The translations under genes were made by a program, and so were the position numbers. Shown here one piece after another: positions 48,235 to 59,673 of a DNA stretch of 64,000 nucleotides. Under the pieces are notes generated by a model, which was given only the letters and a program-made list of their open reading frames with translations, had not been told where the DNA came from and did not search any database. The stretch is from NCBI RefSeq assembly GCF_030272615.1, contig NC_081409.1, positions 877,991,594 through 878,055,593 of the forward strand, read 5' to 3'. Positions within the stretch are counted from its first letter, which is position 1; each line of letters starts with the position of its first letter. Source of the DNA: Cryptomeria japonica (Eukaryota > Streptophyta > Pinopsida > Cupressales > Cupressaceae).

Positions 48235-49367
48235 TGTTGGCATTTTTTATGTTTATGTTGTGATTGTCATTGATGGACACACACTTGCATTGAGATCCTC
48301 TTTATATGTATGAGTTAGGGCACAACCGGTATTTGTTCCAATTGGTATGTTGTATTATAGTCTTTAGACTATTGGTGTTTTGCAGAATGTGTTTCCTGGT
48401 GTGAAGCGACATGTTGACCCCAAGCGGTTCGTGGATCCCAAGTGGTACAAGGGATTAAAGCGGCATAACACATTTTTACCAGTCTTCATTTTTGTCAACC
48501 GACAACTGGCATTTTATATGAACCGGTAATACTCTGTGATGAGTTACCAATTGACATTTTGTGATGAGTTACCATCCACCAATTATTTGACGGTACCGAC
48601 ACCTAAACAGTGCTTTTTGTGTCATGGTACCAAGTATGTCTAGGTTCATTGAACCTAGGAAATTTTTATGTAATCCTATTGGATTGACATGAAATCAGAT
48701 TCCTTTATAAGGACATTATGTCTAGGGTTTTAGGTTGTTGATGTGGTTGTAGAAAAAGTTTATGTTGTTGCTAGGGTTTAAGGTGGTTGAGGAGTTGGAG
48801 AGAATATGAATGTATAAAAGACTGAAGTAATGCTGGAGTGCATTAGGAATGAGCTATCAAGGATCTAACCAAGCAGTCTGTGCTACTAGCTAGATCAAAC
48901 ACTTTTTTATTACTCACATCTTTGACAAGTTTGTAGCCCTTAACTGGGTAGGCCCAAAAGCCTTTTGTAAATCCTCTAACAAGGTTATTCACATCTGTGG
49001 ATCTAAAATCCTCTAGCAAGGTAGTCTTTAATCGGACTTATCTCCTAACAGAGATTGAGATTTCTAACAGGATCTGTTCTGGTAAAGAACATTGTAAGAC
49101 CTTAACCGGTCTGGATCCTATTTTGCAGATAGTTGCTTGTGAGTTCCATCTCACCATGGTTTTTCTCATTTGGGTTTCCATGTCAAAATCTCTTGTGTTA
49201 TGGTGCTTTTGCTTCTATGGGTGAATGCATTATTAGCTATTTGGTTTGCATGTGTGTTAACTGGTTTGTCTGCTAAACTATTTTACCAGTTTACTATTAG
49301 TCTTGCAAAGTGTTTAAGTGCAAAGATTTTTGGCATACTAGTTCACCCCCCCTCTTAGTATTCATCA
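48235..49367 (+). repeat. Element D 3' LTR (1,133 bp)
   Basis: Sister of 41643-42790, with mostly C/T and G/A differences and one small deletion in the CCTTAACCGG array. Confidence 0.93.
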
Positions 49368-49372
49368 TTCTC

Positions 49373-51586
49373 AATGGTGGCCGGTTGCACAACCTTAATG
49401 TGTCCCTGTGACTCTACCAGTTTCTCTGCTTGTCCAACTGTGTTATCTACCAGTATCTCTGTCTATTTCTCTGCATTGTCCACTATCGGTATCTCAATTG
49501 TTTTCTCTTTATTCTCTGTTGCCAATAACTTAGTTATTGTCTCTACTAGTTTCTGAATGCTTGCATCAATAGTATTAGTAACCATTTCGTTGTCGAAGGG
49601 ATCCACAAAATGCTCCGTTTGCTCTGCTTGTACCCCAATCTCAATGTGTTTTGTCGGTTGCTTAGTAGCAACATTATTTTTCTTTTCATCTGTGCTTTCC
49701 TTATCAACTACAATATTAACTTCCTGAGTGTCAATGTTCATAGTATACAAGATTTTAGACTCAAGGTTGGTATCCTCATGTGGTGCATCCACATTCTCAG
49801 TAGTCAGTGAGTTGTCAGTCTATAGTGGTGAATTAACTGAGGGTGGTGGTAGGTTATCAGATACTTTAATGTTTGGTAGTCCACCTACCTTGCCTTTCCC
49901 CTTGTCCCTGTCCTTTTGATAGACTTTGAAAGTTTTAGGTCTTTTCAGTTCTTCTTGTTTTTCTTTCTCAACAAAGAAAATGTCCCATTTGTCAGCTGTT
50001 TCCTCTGAAATTTCATTAACCCTTCTAGCCATTAGGCTCACATGCTAGTGTTCGCTTGAAAAAACTGTTCTATTTGCTTCACCGATCAATTCATCAATTT
50101 CTTCAATTGATTTAACTGGATGTATAGCTAGAAGTTTCTCAATTTTAATTTTCTTATCTAGCTCCATAATTGATAACCTCTTAGCATCTAACCGCCTATA
50201 CAATTCACTAGGTAAATCATCTACAACTTCAATTAATACTTTCTTATATATGTCAAGATGTAGGATGATGCTATTCTCTATACTTTCTTTCTCTTCATCA
50301 GTGAATGTATCATATAATTTGCTCACATTGGATAAGTTACCATCATTAGCTATTTCATTCAGTAAGTTGTCCAGTGGTGGTATGACCTGTTTTTGCTTTT
50401 TCTTTGGTGTCAATTTCTTTTCCGGTGGCCTCATTACCTATTGCTTTTTCCTTGTCTTCTTGGGTGTAGGAGAGGGTGTCAGTGAGGGTTTTCTCTTCCT
50501 ATCTACTCTTTTGAATATTGTAGGAATTTCACTATCTGATGAAGTACCAACCGGTGAGAGACGAGCCTCCGGTTGTAATCCTTTTAAGTCACTCTCCTTG
50601 ATACCAATGATATTCATCATGTTTTCCTTTAATTCTTTTTCTTTCTTTGTTGCACTTCTAATCTATTTTTCTCTTTTCTTCCTCTGTTTTAGTGTCTGCA
50701 CACCACTCTCTATTGTCTCATTATTACCAAAAACTTTTTCTTTCAGTTCTCTAGGGGCTTCTAGTAGGGCTTTAGCATATGTTTCAATTATGTTTATATC
50801 AGCCTCATATCCCATTTATGTTACCCATACAGTTCTAGGAAGAACTACCTCCATACAGATCTCATCCTTTTTAATTACAAAACATATTTCTTTCTCATAC
50901 TTGTCTACAATGCTTTGTGGTAATCTTTCTCTTATTTTCATTTTTGCTTTAAAGGCTTTGAAATACTCAGTAATATTGTTGTCCTTGTCTGTCCCCATAC
51001 TGATGAAGATATCTAACAATTGTTTGCCTACTGGTATATCATAACCAAAGTCTTTCTTGCCAATACCGGGAACCTCTTTTGTAAGATATAGCATCAGACA
51101 TTCAAGTAGGTTGCCAAAATGAAATGTACCTTTCTTATCTCCTTTGATATTTTGCAGATTGTCTATCAACTCATATTTTAACCATTCACATATATCTATC
51201 TTTCCATTTTCATGGACCATATCATATGCACTTTTAATACATAGACTAGAAGCTAAGTTCAGTTGGTTAGCATGTGTGGCCTTATAACCTAAAATCATGC
51301 TTATGAATCTAACATTCACATCCACAACGTCATTCACTCTCAAGGATCTGCTATCATAGGTTGCTCCTATCAATGTCATCAGTGTGTTATTAGAAACCTT
51401 CTTAGTTTTATCTGGCCTGCTACCGGTGGAGGGTAGACCAATCACTACCCTAAGTGCTTCCTTAGTGATTTAATGAATAGAGTCTGGCCAAAAGAATCCA
51501 CCATGAACTCTACTAAGCACAATCCTTATTACTTCTTTAGGAAATTTTAGGATGTCTAAGATCTCCACAAAACCTAAAGTTTCAAT
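49373..51586 (-). pseudogene. Element F ORF2, central and N-terminal parts
   Basis: On the minus strand from 51586: VEILDILKFPKEVIRIVLSR and VHGGFFWPDSIH; then a block 51445-50816 with VIGLPSTGSRPDKTKKVSNN, FISMILGYKATHANQLN and KYEKEICFVIKKDEICME; then TPKKTRKKQ, EKKLTPKKKQKQ, DIYKKVLIEVVDDLPSELYR, MSLMARRVNEIS and KGKVGGLPNIKVSDNL. The order matches B1 and B2 exactly. Stops fall at the ends of the open blocks (for example 50816, 50438 and 50045). Confidence 0.78.
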
Positions 51587-53173
51587 TGTTGCCATTATGT
51601 GAACCGGCATGCAGACATAATGATATTGTATGTTGTCATTGATGTTAATATGTGACATGGTGAGAACCGGCACATGAGATAGGTGAAAAGAGAGAGGAGC
51701 TAACATATGTATGAACCGGTTTATATGCCAAAATGAAGTGGCATATTTGTTCAAGATGAACCAGCATGCAGTTATGGGAACCGGCACATGGAAGCATTGT
51801 GTTACTACCAGTTGGTAGGTAGTTTCCACTTCAGGATTTCTTGTTGGAGTACCTCAAGCCTATGTGACTCAATCGGTGATCTTTGTGTGATGAGTTAGCA
51901 GTATAATGGAGAACAGATCATGTTGCCACATAAGCTCTGTGCGTGTGAAGGATCTTGCATGAAGAAGACTATTCCTATCTACCTTGGGAATGTGTGAAGT
52001 CTGTCAAACGATGATAATACATGATGGGTTATCAGCCACCATGAAATCGGTGGAAAATGGACGATGGAGAATGTCTTGAGATCAATTCAAGATTGTTGCA
52101 TTTAATGCAGTATGATTCAATGGTCAAGTTTGAATCGCTTGAATTGCTTAACCTAACAGGTTTAGGGTTTAGGGTTTTTGCTATCGGCCTGTTTGTTTCC
52201 TATAAGGTTGATGTTGTGTTTCTTTCTAAGGTGTTGGAAAAAGTTGTGTGTATCCAAGGGAAGTGATAAGTGATTCTTGCTAGACCAAAAGAGAGAAGAG
52301 ATACCTGCAAAGTGAACATGTAGAAGGAGGAGAGGAGCCAAAACGGATCTGCATTAGCATTGAGTGTTGTTATCAGATCATTGTAATTCCTATTGATCTT
52401 TAACCACTTCAACAGTTGTGAAATCCCTTAACAGGGTAGCCTTAACTGGGCTTGATGCAAAATCCCTTAACAGGGTAATCTTAACTGGCTTGATTCAAAT
52501 CCCTTAACAGGGTAACTCAAGGTTAATGAGTTCTGAGAAGCTATAGAGCTCTGGAGATCCTTTAGCTATTGAGTTCTTGAAATCCTCTAACAAGGTAACC
52601 CTAACTGGGTTTAACCCTTAACCGGGTATTATAGCCATCCCTTAACTGGGTGATCCCTAACAGGATCGGTTCCTAGCAGAACCTATTATATTGTCTTTAA
52701 CTGGACAAGGCTCCTAATAGAGTGGACTTCAAAAGAGTTCAAAAGAAACTTGTGGGTATTCATCCCCACCATGGTTTTTCCCAGTTAGGTTTCCATGTGA
52801 AAAATATGTGTGTCATGTGTAATGCTTTGTTTTTACCTGTTGAGCATATGATGGTTCTACGTTTTATGCTTGTCTATAAAACATATTAAACTCACTGTTA
52901 TGAAGATCTGATGTTAGTTTACCTATTCTTGCATGACAATGTAATGGTACTATAGTATTGAGCTAAGAGGAAATCTTAGTGAGTGACCGGTTTATGACTG
53001 TTTGAGTTGTACTAGATGTTACCGGTTGCACTTTGTTTTAACCAGTATCCCTGTTTGCCAGTCATCTGGAGTATTTGTCATCAAACCGGTTTTGGATTGT
53101 ATTTGTGTTTTTACTGATTCACCCCCCTCTCTCAGTACTAGTTTGGTACTAGTGGTTCATCATTGAGTTATCA
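51587..53173 (+). repeat. Element E 5' LTR (1,587 bp)
   Basis: It runs from TGTTGCCATTATG to GAGTTATCA. At 52425-52730 is an array of about 12 CCCTTAACAGGGTA-like units. Then come the ATGGTTTTTCCC...AGGTTTCCATGT box (52772-52800) and the GATTCACCCCCCTCTC tract (about 53120). Confidence 0.94.
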
Positions 53174-53175
53174 AT

Positions 53176-53187
53176 TGGTATCAGAGT
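53176..53187 (+). other. Element E primer-binding site
   Basis: TGGTATCAGAGT, one C-to-T change from the Met-tRNA type site. Confidence 0.88.
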
Positions 53188-53243
53188 GCCTCCAGGTCCT
53201 CTGTGTTGTAAGTTTAACCGCTTGAGGAAAGGATCCTAGTCAA

Positions 53244-54934
53244 ATGATGAAGAGGGAAGGTCCAAAGTTTAACAGGGAAAATTTTGGTATATGGAAAGAC
53301 AGGATGAAGATATTCATCAAAAGCATGGGTGTTCAACACTGGAGTTATGTTGAAAATGTATATGTTGTTCCTACCAGTACTCTCACCGATGACCAAAAGA
53401 GAGAGATAAATGGGCAAGTCATGGAAGCTCTCATTAGTAGTCTATCTAACATCAAGTTTATTGATGTTCAGGACAAGGAAAATCCCAAAGAGGTATGGGA
53501 TGCTCTTGAAAATATCTATGGTGGTGATGAGCATGTAAAACAGGCTAAGGAAGAAAGCCTAAGAGGGAAGTTTGAAGACATGCAGATGGTTGAAGGAGAG
53601 ACCATTCAGCAGTATGGAATAAGAATCAAAATGGTTGTTGGAGAAATCAAGAGTGCAGGTGGAAAAATAGAAGATTCCACTATGGTAAGTAAAGTCCTGA
53701 GATCCCTATTGCCGGTCTATGCAATAAGGGTTGCTGCTATTCAGGAGCTAAGATCAATAGACAAGTCTAAAGTATCCCTGGACTCCATCATAGCCAAGTT
53801 AACAGCCTATGTGCTAAATAGTTTTGATGGCAGTGTTCAAAAGACTGAATCAACATTTAAAGCCTCTACTATACCATCTAGAAAAGGTAAAGAGGCTAGC
53901 ACTAGTGGGGAACCTAGTCAGAGCAGAGAAATGAATGATGAGGAGATTCTGATGGCATTTGAAGCTCTCCTTGCCAAGAAGCTTCCTAAAGGAACTAGTA
54001 AATACAAAGGTAAGCTACCTTTGAAATGTTTTTCTTGTAACCAGATAGGACATATTGCTATAAACTACCCTAATGGCGATAACAAGGACAAACCAAAAAG
54101 GTTCAGGAAATTCAAAAGAGGAAACCGGAAAAACTATTTTGTGGTAGTTGATGAAGGTGTCACAGATGAGGAATCAGAAGATGAAGAGAATGAAGACATT
54201 GTGTTTGTTGCTGTAAAGGAAGATGTGGTAGACAAGAAGGCTCTTATCTCCCAGTTTGATAATTCAAATGAGTGGATCATTGACAGTGACTGTTCTCACC
54301 ATATGACTGGTGACCGGAGAAAGTTTCTATCCTTAGAGGAGTATGATGGTGGTGTGGTTCACTTTGGCAATGATGCACCATGCATGGTTAAAGGCAGAGG
54401 GTCCATCTCTCTGAATGGAAAGTGCAGTGCTGACAATGTGTACTAGGTTGATGGTCTCAAACACAACCTTCTAATTGCTGCCCAGCTAAATGACAGTGGC
54501 CTCACTCTGCAATTCAAGAATGGAGTTTGTGGAATCAAAGGAAAAGATGGTAAATTGGTGGCCACCGACATGCAGACCAAAGGTAACCTATTTCATCTAA
54601 ATGCAAATGTAAGTACCTGTCTTATGGCTAAGCTTGATGATAGTTGGATATGGCATAGGAGACTCTACCATGTAAACTTTGATAACATTGTGAAGGCTAG
54701 TAAGATCAAGGCAGTTAGAGGGTTGTCGGTGCTAAACAAATCGGATAATACCTTGTGTAGAGAGTGTCAATTGGGGAAAATGTCTTCCTCAACCTTTAAA
54801 GGTAAATCTTTCACTGTTGACAACTTGCTTGATCTTGTGCATACTGATTTGTGTGGTCCTATGAAAACTAGAAGTGTGCAGGGTGATAGGTACTTCATGA
54901 TCCTCATTGATGACTTCTCAAGAATGATGTGAGT
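53244..54934 (+). pseudogene. Element E gag, protease and start of integrase
   Basis: The 400-residue block from 53244 opens MMKREGPKFNRENFGIWKDR, with capsid motifs VWDALENIYGGDEHVKQAKE and LRGKFEDMQMVEGE. The zinc knuckle CFSCNQIGHIAINY has its last Cys replaced by Tyr. The protease reads WIIDSDCSHHMTGD, with DSG changed to DSD, so probably inactive. TAG at 54444 falls where Trp fits (NVYW). The next block has WIWHRRLYHVNF (a zinc His/Cys region), CRECQLGK and LVHTDLCGP with the first integrase Asp, and ends at TGA (54930) where Trp fits. Confidence 0.93.
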
Positions 54935-55570
54935 CATATTCTTGAAAGACAAGTCTGAAGCTTTTGGGAAATTCAAAGCTTTCAGAGCATTAGTGGAGAA
55001 GGAAAGTGGTAAAAGGATCAAATATCTCATAACTGATCAAGGAGGGGAATTCACTTCCAGTGAATTCAATAAGTATTGTGAAGAATTTGGCATCAAGAGA
55101 CAACTATATGCCTCCTAGACTCCACAGCAAAATGGCCTAGTAGAGAGGAATAATCGGACTGTGGTTGAAGCAACTAGAACCATGTTGATTCAAGGAAAGG
55201 TAGCTCACACCTTTTATAGAGAAGCAGTGAGCACTATAGTCTACACTATGAACCGGGTACTCATGAAGAAAGGTAAGGACAAAACTCCTTATGAGTATTG
55301 GACCGGTAAGACACCTATGGTTAGCTACTTTAGGGTATTAGATAGAAAATGTTACATCAAGAGGAGTGAACACCAAAGAAAATTTGAAGCTAAATGTGAT
55401 GAGGGAATATTTCTAAGATATTCCACCAAGAGTAAAGCTTTCAAGTGCTACAACAATAGGACTCAGAGAATTATGGAAAGTATCAATGTAAGAGTTGATG
55501 AATCCTTTGAGAAAACTGAGGAAACCGATAGTGAGCAAGCTATAAATGAACCAGTTGCAACCTTCTAGGA
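54935..55570 (+). pseudogene. Element E integrase, rest
   Basis: It contains the second catalytic Asp in YLITDQGGEFTSSEF and Glu in NGLVERNNRT, with TAG at about 55117 just before TPQQNG. The open block 55161-55568 follows: TFYREAVSTIVYTMNRVLMK, TPMVSYFRVLDRKCYIKR, EGIFLRYSTKSKAFKCY. It ends at TAG where Gln fits. Confidence 0.92.
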
Positions 55571-57316
55571 ATCAATTGTTAGTCAACCAAGTACCAGTAA
55601 CAGTGCTCTTGAACCAGTGAATGTTGATACTGATGAAGATGAGGATGAAGAAGAAAAGCAAGAAGAACCAGTTAAGACCATTCCTCGGTATGTCAAGCTG
55701 AATCATGATCCCAAGCAGATCATAGGAGATAAGGATGTAGGAATCCTTACAAGAAGAAAGATCAGAGAAAACTCATGTATGATCTCTGAATTTGAGCCTA
55801 AATCATTCAAAGAGGCTCATAAAGATGAAGACTGGATCAAGGCAATGGAAGAGGAACTTGACCAGATAGAAAAAAATGGTACATGGTCCTTAGTACCCAG
55901 ACTAGAGCATAAAAATGACATTGGCACCAAATGGGTGTTCAGAAACAAGTTGAATGAGGATGGCACAGTCATTAGGAATAAAGCCAAATTGGTGTGCAAA
56001 GGATATGCTCAAGAAGAAGGAGAAGACTATGGAGAAACCTTTGCTCCTGTAGCCAGATTGGAAGGAGTTCGTATGCTTCTTGCATATGCAACTTTTAAAA
56101 GGTTCAAAGTATATCAAATGGATGTAAAATCTGCATTCCTAAATGGTGTACTTGAAGAGGAGGTATATATAGAGCAACCAGATGGGTTTTCCCTATCTGA
56201 AGATAGTGATATGGTGTGCAGGCTACATAAAGGCTTATATGGTCTAAAGCAAGCACCTAGGGCATGGTATGAGCACCTACATTCCCATCTTATGAAGATT
56301 GGATTTGAAAGAACAAGTGAAGATAGCAATATCTACCTGAAGTCTGAAGGAGATCAGATCCTGATCTGTGAGGTTTTTGTTGATGAATTATCTTTGGAGG
56401 AGATTACAAGATGAGTCATGAGTTTGCTGATGAGATGAAGAAAGAGTTTGAGATTTCACTCATAGGGGAGATTAAGTTCTTCATTGGACTACAGATCCAA
56501 TAGATGAAAGATGGAATCTTTATCACTCAGTTCAAATATGTCAAAGAGGCATTGAAGACCTTTGGCATGGAAGATAGCAAACCGGTTGGTACAGCGATGG
56601 TGACTGGTTGCAAATTGACAAAAGAGGATGATTCCACACTAGTTGATGAGAAGGAATACCGATCAATGATTGGTAAGTTGCATTATGTAGTGCATAGTAG
56701 ACCGGATATTGCACATGTAGTTGGCATTATTGCAAGGTTCCAGAAGAGTCCCAGAGAATCCCACTTGATTGCAGTCAAGCAGATTCTTAGGTATCTAAAG
56801 GGAACAGTTGACTATGGATTGTGGTACCCATACAGGAATGATTTCAATCTGAAAGTGTTCATAGATATTGACTGGGCAGGTAATGTGGATGACCGAAAAA
56901 GCACAACCGGTGGTGCATTCTTTCTCGGTGGTAGACTGGTCTCATGGATGAGTAAAAAGAAGAGTTGTATCTCTCAGTCTACAGCAAAAGTAGAGTATGT
57001 TGTAGCTTTCATGAACTGCACTTAGACAATTTGGATGAAGCATGTACTGGAAGGCTTCAAGATCCCTGTATCTAAACCGGTAAGTATATTCTGTGATAAC
57101 ACAAGTGCTATCAATATATCAAAGAATATGGTTTTACATTCTAGAACCAAGCATTTTGAGCTTAAGTATCATTTCTTGAGGGAAAAGGTTCAGAATAAGG
57201 AGATTGCACTAGAACATGTTTCCAATAAGGAGTAGTTAGCAGACATATTCACCAAGCCTCTCCCAAAGACTACATATGTGCACTTAAGAGGTGAATTAGG
57301 GGTATTGCCCCTTTAG
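55571..57316 (+). pseudogene. Element E reverse transcriptase and RNase H
   Basis: The RT runs from an acidic hinge ([12 protein letters not shown]) through [42 protein letters not shown] and [13 protein letters not shown]. One base is lost inside the catalytic motif at about 56387, so FVDD is broken. Next, TAG at 56502 stands for Gln after LQIQ. RNase H motifs are DWAGNVDDRKSTTGG and FCDNTSAI; the usual AEAEY reads AKVEY. TAG at 57023 and 57234 fall where Gln fits. It ends LPL with TAG at 57314. Confidence 0.94.
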
Positions 57317-57570
57317 GAGGTGAACTAAAAGTAATTGCTCCATATTAGTTAGGTATTGCAAAGTCAATTTTTTGTTGATTGATGTGTTGAAGGATGCTAC
57401 TCCTCAGGGGGAACAACATAATGGAATAGAGAGGCTTGTGCCTCCACTTTGGCATTGTTGTCAAAGGGGGAGAAGGAGTGAAGCAAAAAGATATCTGCAG
57501 CAAATGGAGGAGAAGATGTGAAGCAGAGAAGATATCTTTGTATATTGTCATCAATGCCAAAGGGGGAGAT
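57317..57570 (+). other. Element E 3' noncoding region with polypurine tracts
   Basis: Tracts at about 57405 (AGGGGGAA), 57463 (AAAGGGGGAGAAGG) and 57559-57570 (AAAGGGGGAGAT at the LTR). The last two follow GTTGTC and ATGCC contexts like those in C and D. Confidence 0.75.
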
Positions 57571-59177
57571 TGTTGGCATTATGTGAATCGACATGAAGAC
57601 ATAATGATATTGTATGTTGTCATTGATGTCAATATGTGACATGGTGAGAACTGGCACATGAGATAGGTGAAAAGAGAGAGGAACCGACATATGTATGAAC
57701 TGGTTTATATGCCAAAGTGAACCAACATATTTGTTCAAGATGAACCGGCATGCAGTTATGGGAACTAGCACATGGAAGCATTGTGTTACTACCTGTTGGT
57801 AGGTATTTTCCACTTCAGGATTTCTGGTTGGAGTACCTCAAGCCTATGTGACTCAATCAGTGATCTTTGTGTGATGAGTTAGCAGTATAATGGAGAATAG
57901 ATCGTGTTGCCACGTAAGCTCTATGCGCGTGAAGGATCTTGCATAAAGAAGACTATTCCTATCTACCTCAGGATTGTGCAAAGTCTGTCAAACAGTGATA
58001 ACATGTGATGGGTTATCAGCCACCATGAAATCGGTGGAAAATGGACGATGGAGAATGTCTTGAGATTGATTCAAGATTGTTGCATTTAATGCAGTATGAT
58101 TCAACGGTCAGGTTTGAACCGCTTGAATTGCTTAACCTAACAGGTTTAGGGTTTAGGATTTTTTCTATCGACCTGTTTGTTTCCTATAAGGTCGATGTTG
58201 TGTTTCTTTCTAAGGTGTTGGCAAAATTTGTAAGTGTGTATCCAAGGGAAGTGATAAGTGATTCTTGCTAGACCAAAAGAGAGAAGAGATACCTGCAAAG
58301 TGAATATGCAGAAGGAGGAGAGGAGCCAAAAGGGATCAGCATTAGCATTGAGTGTTGTTATCAGATCATTGTAATTCCTTTTGATCTTTAACTACTTCAA
58401 TAGTTGTGAAATCCCTTAACAGGGTAGCCTTAATTGGGCTTGATGCAAAATCCCCTAACAGGGTAGTCTTAACCGGCTTGATTCAAATCCCTTAATAGGG
58501 TAACTCGAGGTTAATGAGTTTTGAGAAGCTATAGAGGTCTGGAGATCCTTTAGCTATTGAGTTCTTTAAATCCTCTAACAAGGTAACCCTAACTGAGTTT
58601 AACCCTTAATCGGGTATTATAGCCATCCCTTTACCGGGTGATCCCTAACAGCATCGGTTCCTAGCAGAACATATTGTAATGTCTTTAACTGGACAAGGCT
58701 CCTAACAAAGCGGACTTCAAAAGAGTTCAAAAGGAACTTGTGGGTATTCATCCCCACCGTGGTTTTTCTCAGTTGGGTTTCCACGTGAAAAATATGTGTG
58801 TCATGTGTAATGCTTTTATCTTGTGATGCTTTGTTTTTACCTGTTGAGCATATGATGGTTCTATGTTTTATGCCTATTTATAAAACATATTGAACTCACT
58901 GTTATGAAGATCTGATGTTAGTTTACCTATTCATGCATGAGAGCATAATGGTACTATAGTATTGAGCTAAGAGGAAAGCTTAGTGAGTGACCGGTTTATG
59001 ACTGTTTGAGTTGTATTGGATGTTACCGGTTGCACTCTATTTTAACTAGTATCCCTATTTGTCAGTCATCTAGAGTATTTGTTGTCAAACTGGTTTTGGA
59101 CTGTATTTGTGTTTGTACTGATTCAGCCCCCCCTCTTAGTACTGGTTTAGTACTAGTGGTTCATCATTGAGTTATCA
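57571..59177 (+). repeat. Element E 3' LTR (1,607 bp)
   Basis: Sister of 51587-53173 with several percent differences, largely C/T and G/A. It carries an extra TTTTATCTTGTGATGC-like duplication near 58813. Confidence 0.94.
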
Positions 59178-59182
59178 TCAAT

Positions 59183-59372
59183 AACCTTATGTTCAGGTTT
59201 CATAATTCAAGATTGTTGCATATGCAACTCCTTTTGGAATTTTTGAAAAAGAACCTAGGGTATCATCTTGTTTCACTATCTTGAGGATGATTTTAAAAAC
59301 TGGCCTAGGGCATTTAACTACTTCCACAATAGTAGGGTTTGCAATAAATTCTGGAACAGAGGAGGAAGCCAT
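59183..59372 (-). pseudogene. Element F ORF2 start
   Basis: The minus-strand ATG at 59372 (MASSSVPEF-type start) leads through VVEVVKCPRPVFKIILKIVK to an FSKIPKGVAYATI-like segment. It reaches the E insertion point just after the KPEHKV-like motif. It is followed upstream by the ORF1-ORF2 spacer (59373-59673), which holds no gene. Confidence 0.65.
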
Positions 59373-59673
59373 TGTAAATACCTTAATCTGCCTGATAGGT
59401 TTGAGTGCTTGAAAGAACTTGCTTCACTTCTCACTAAGGATGCCTTCACTTAGATTTTCATGCTCTTTGAAAGTTTGAATGCTCAGTGAATAAAAAAAGA
59501 GGGGAAAACACTTATTTATAATGTCTTTTCCTTCAACAACCACAATAAATGCTCACCGGTTAAGTGAAATGTAACACATCTGCTGGTAAAGAAGATATCC
59601 ATCTTCTTACCATCAACGGAGGGTAAATTTAGATGATTTTCAACTTGTTTCAATACCCTCAAAAGGTTTCTTT

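Larger units (their letters stand above)
41643..49367 (+). mobile_element. Element D: diverged two-ORF non-autonomous element nested in F
   Basis: LTRs at 41643-42790 and 48235-49367 are flanked by TTCTC (41638-41642 and 49368-49372). ORF1 and ORF2 follow the plan of the B family but are strongly diverged and have their own LTR type. No polymerase domains are present. It is a second lineage of the same non-autonomous design. Confidence 0.92.
51587..59177 (+). mobile_element. Element E: Ty1-copia (Sirevirus-like) retrotransposon nested in F
   Basis: LTRs at 51587-53173 and 57571-59177 are flanked by TCAAT (51582-51586 and 59178-59182). F coding sequence (minus strand) resumes on the other side with the NVKPEHK-like segment. 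It has full copia gene order, all broken. Confidence 0.95.

Noticed and set aside
14101-57316. TAG as a recoded sense codon for Gln
   Set aside because: The same Gln positions are CAG or CAA in sister copies, TAA and TGA stops and frameshifts also occur, and plant nuclear genes use the standard code. Decay explains it.
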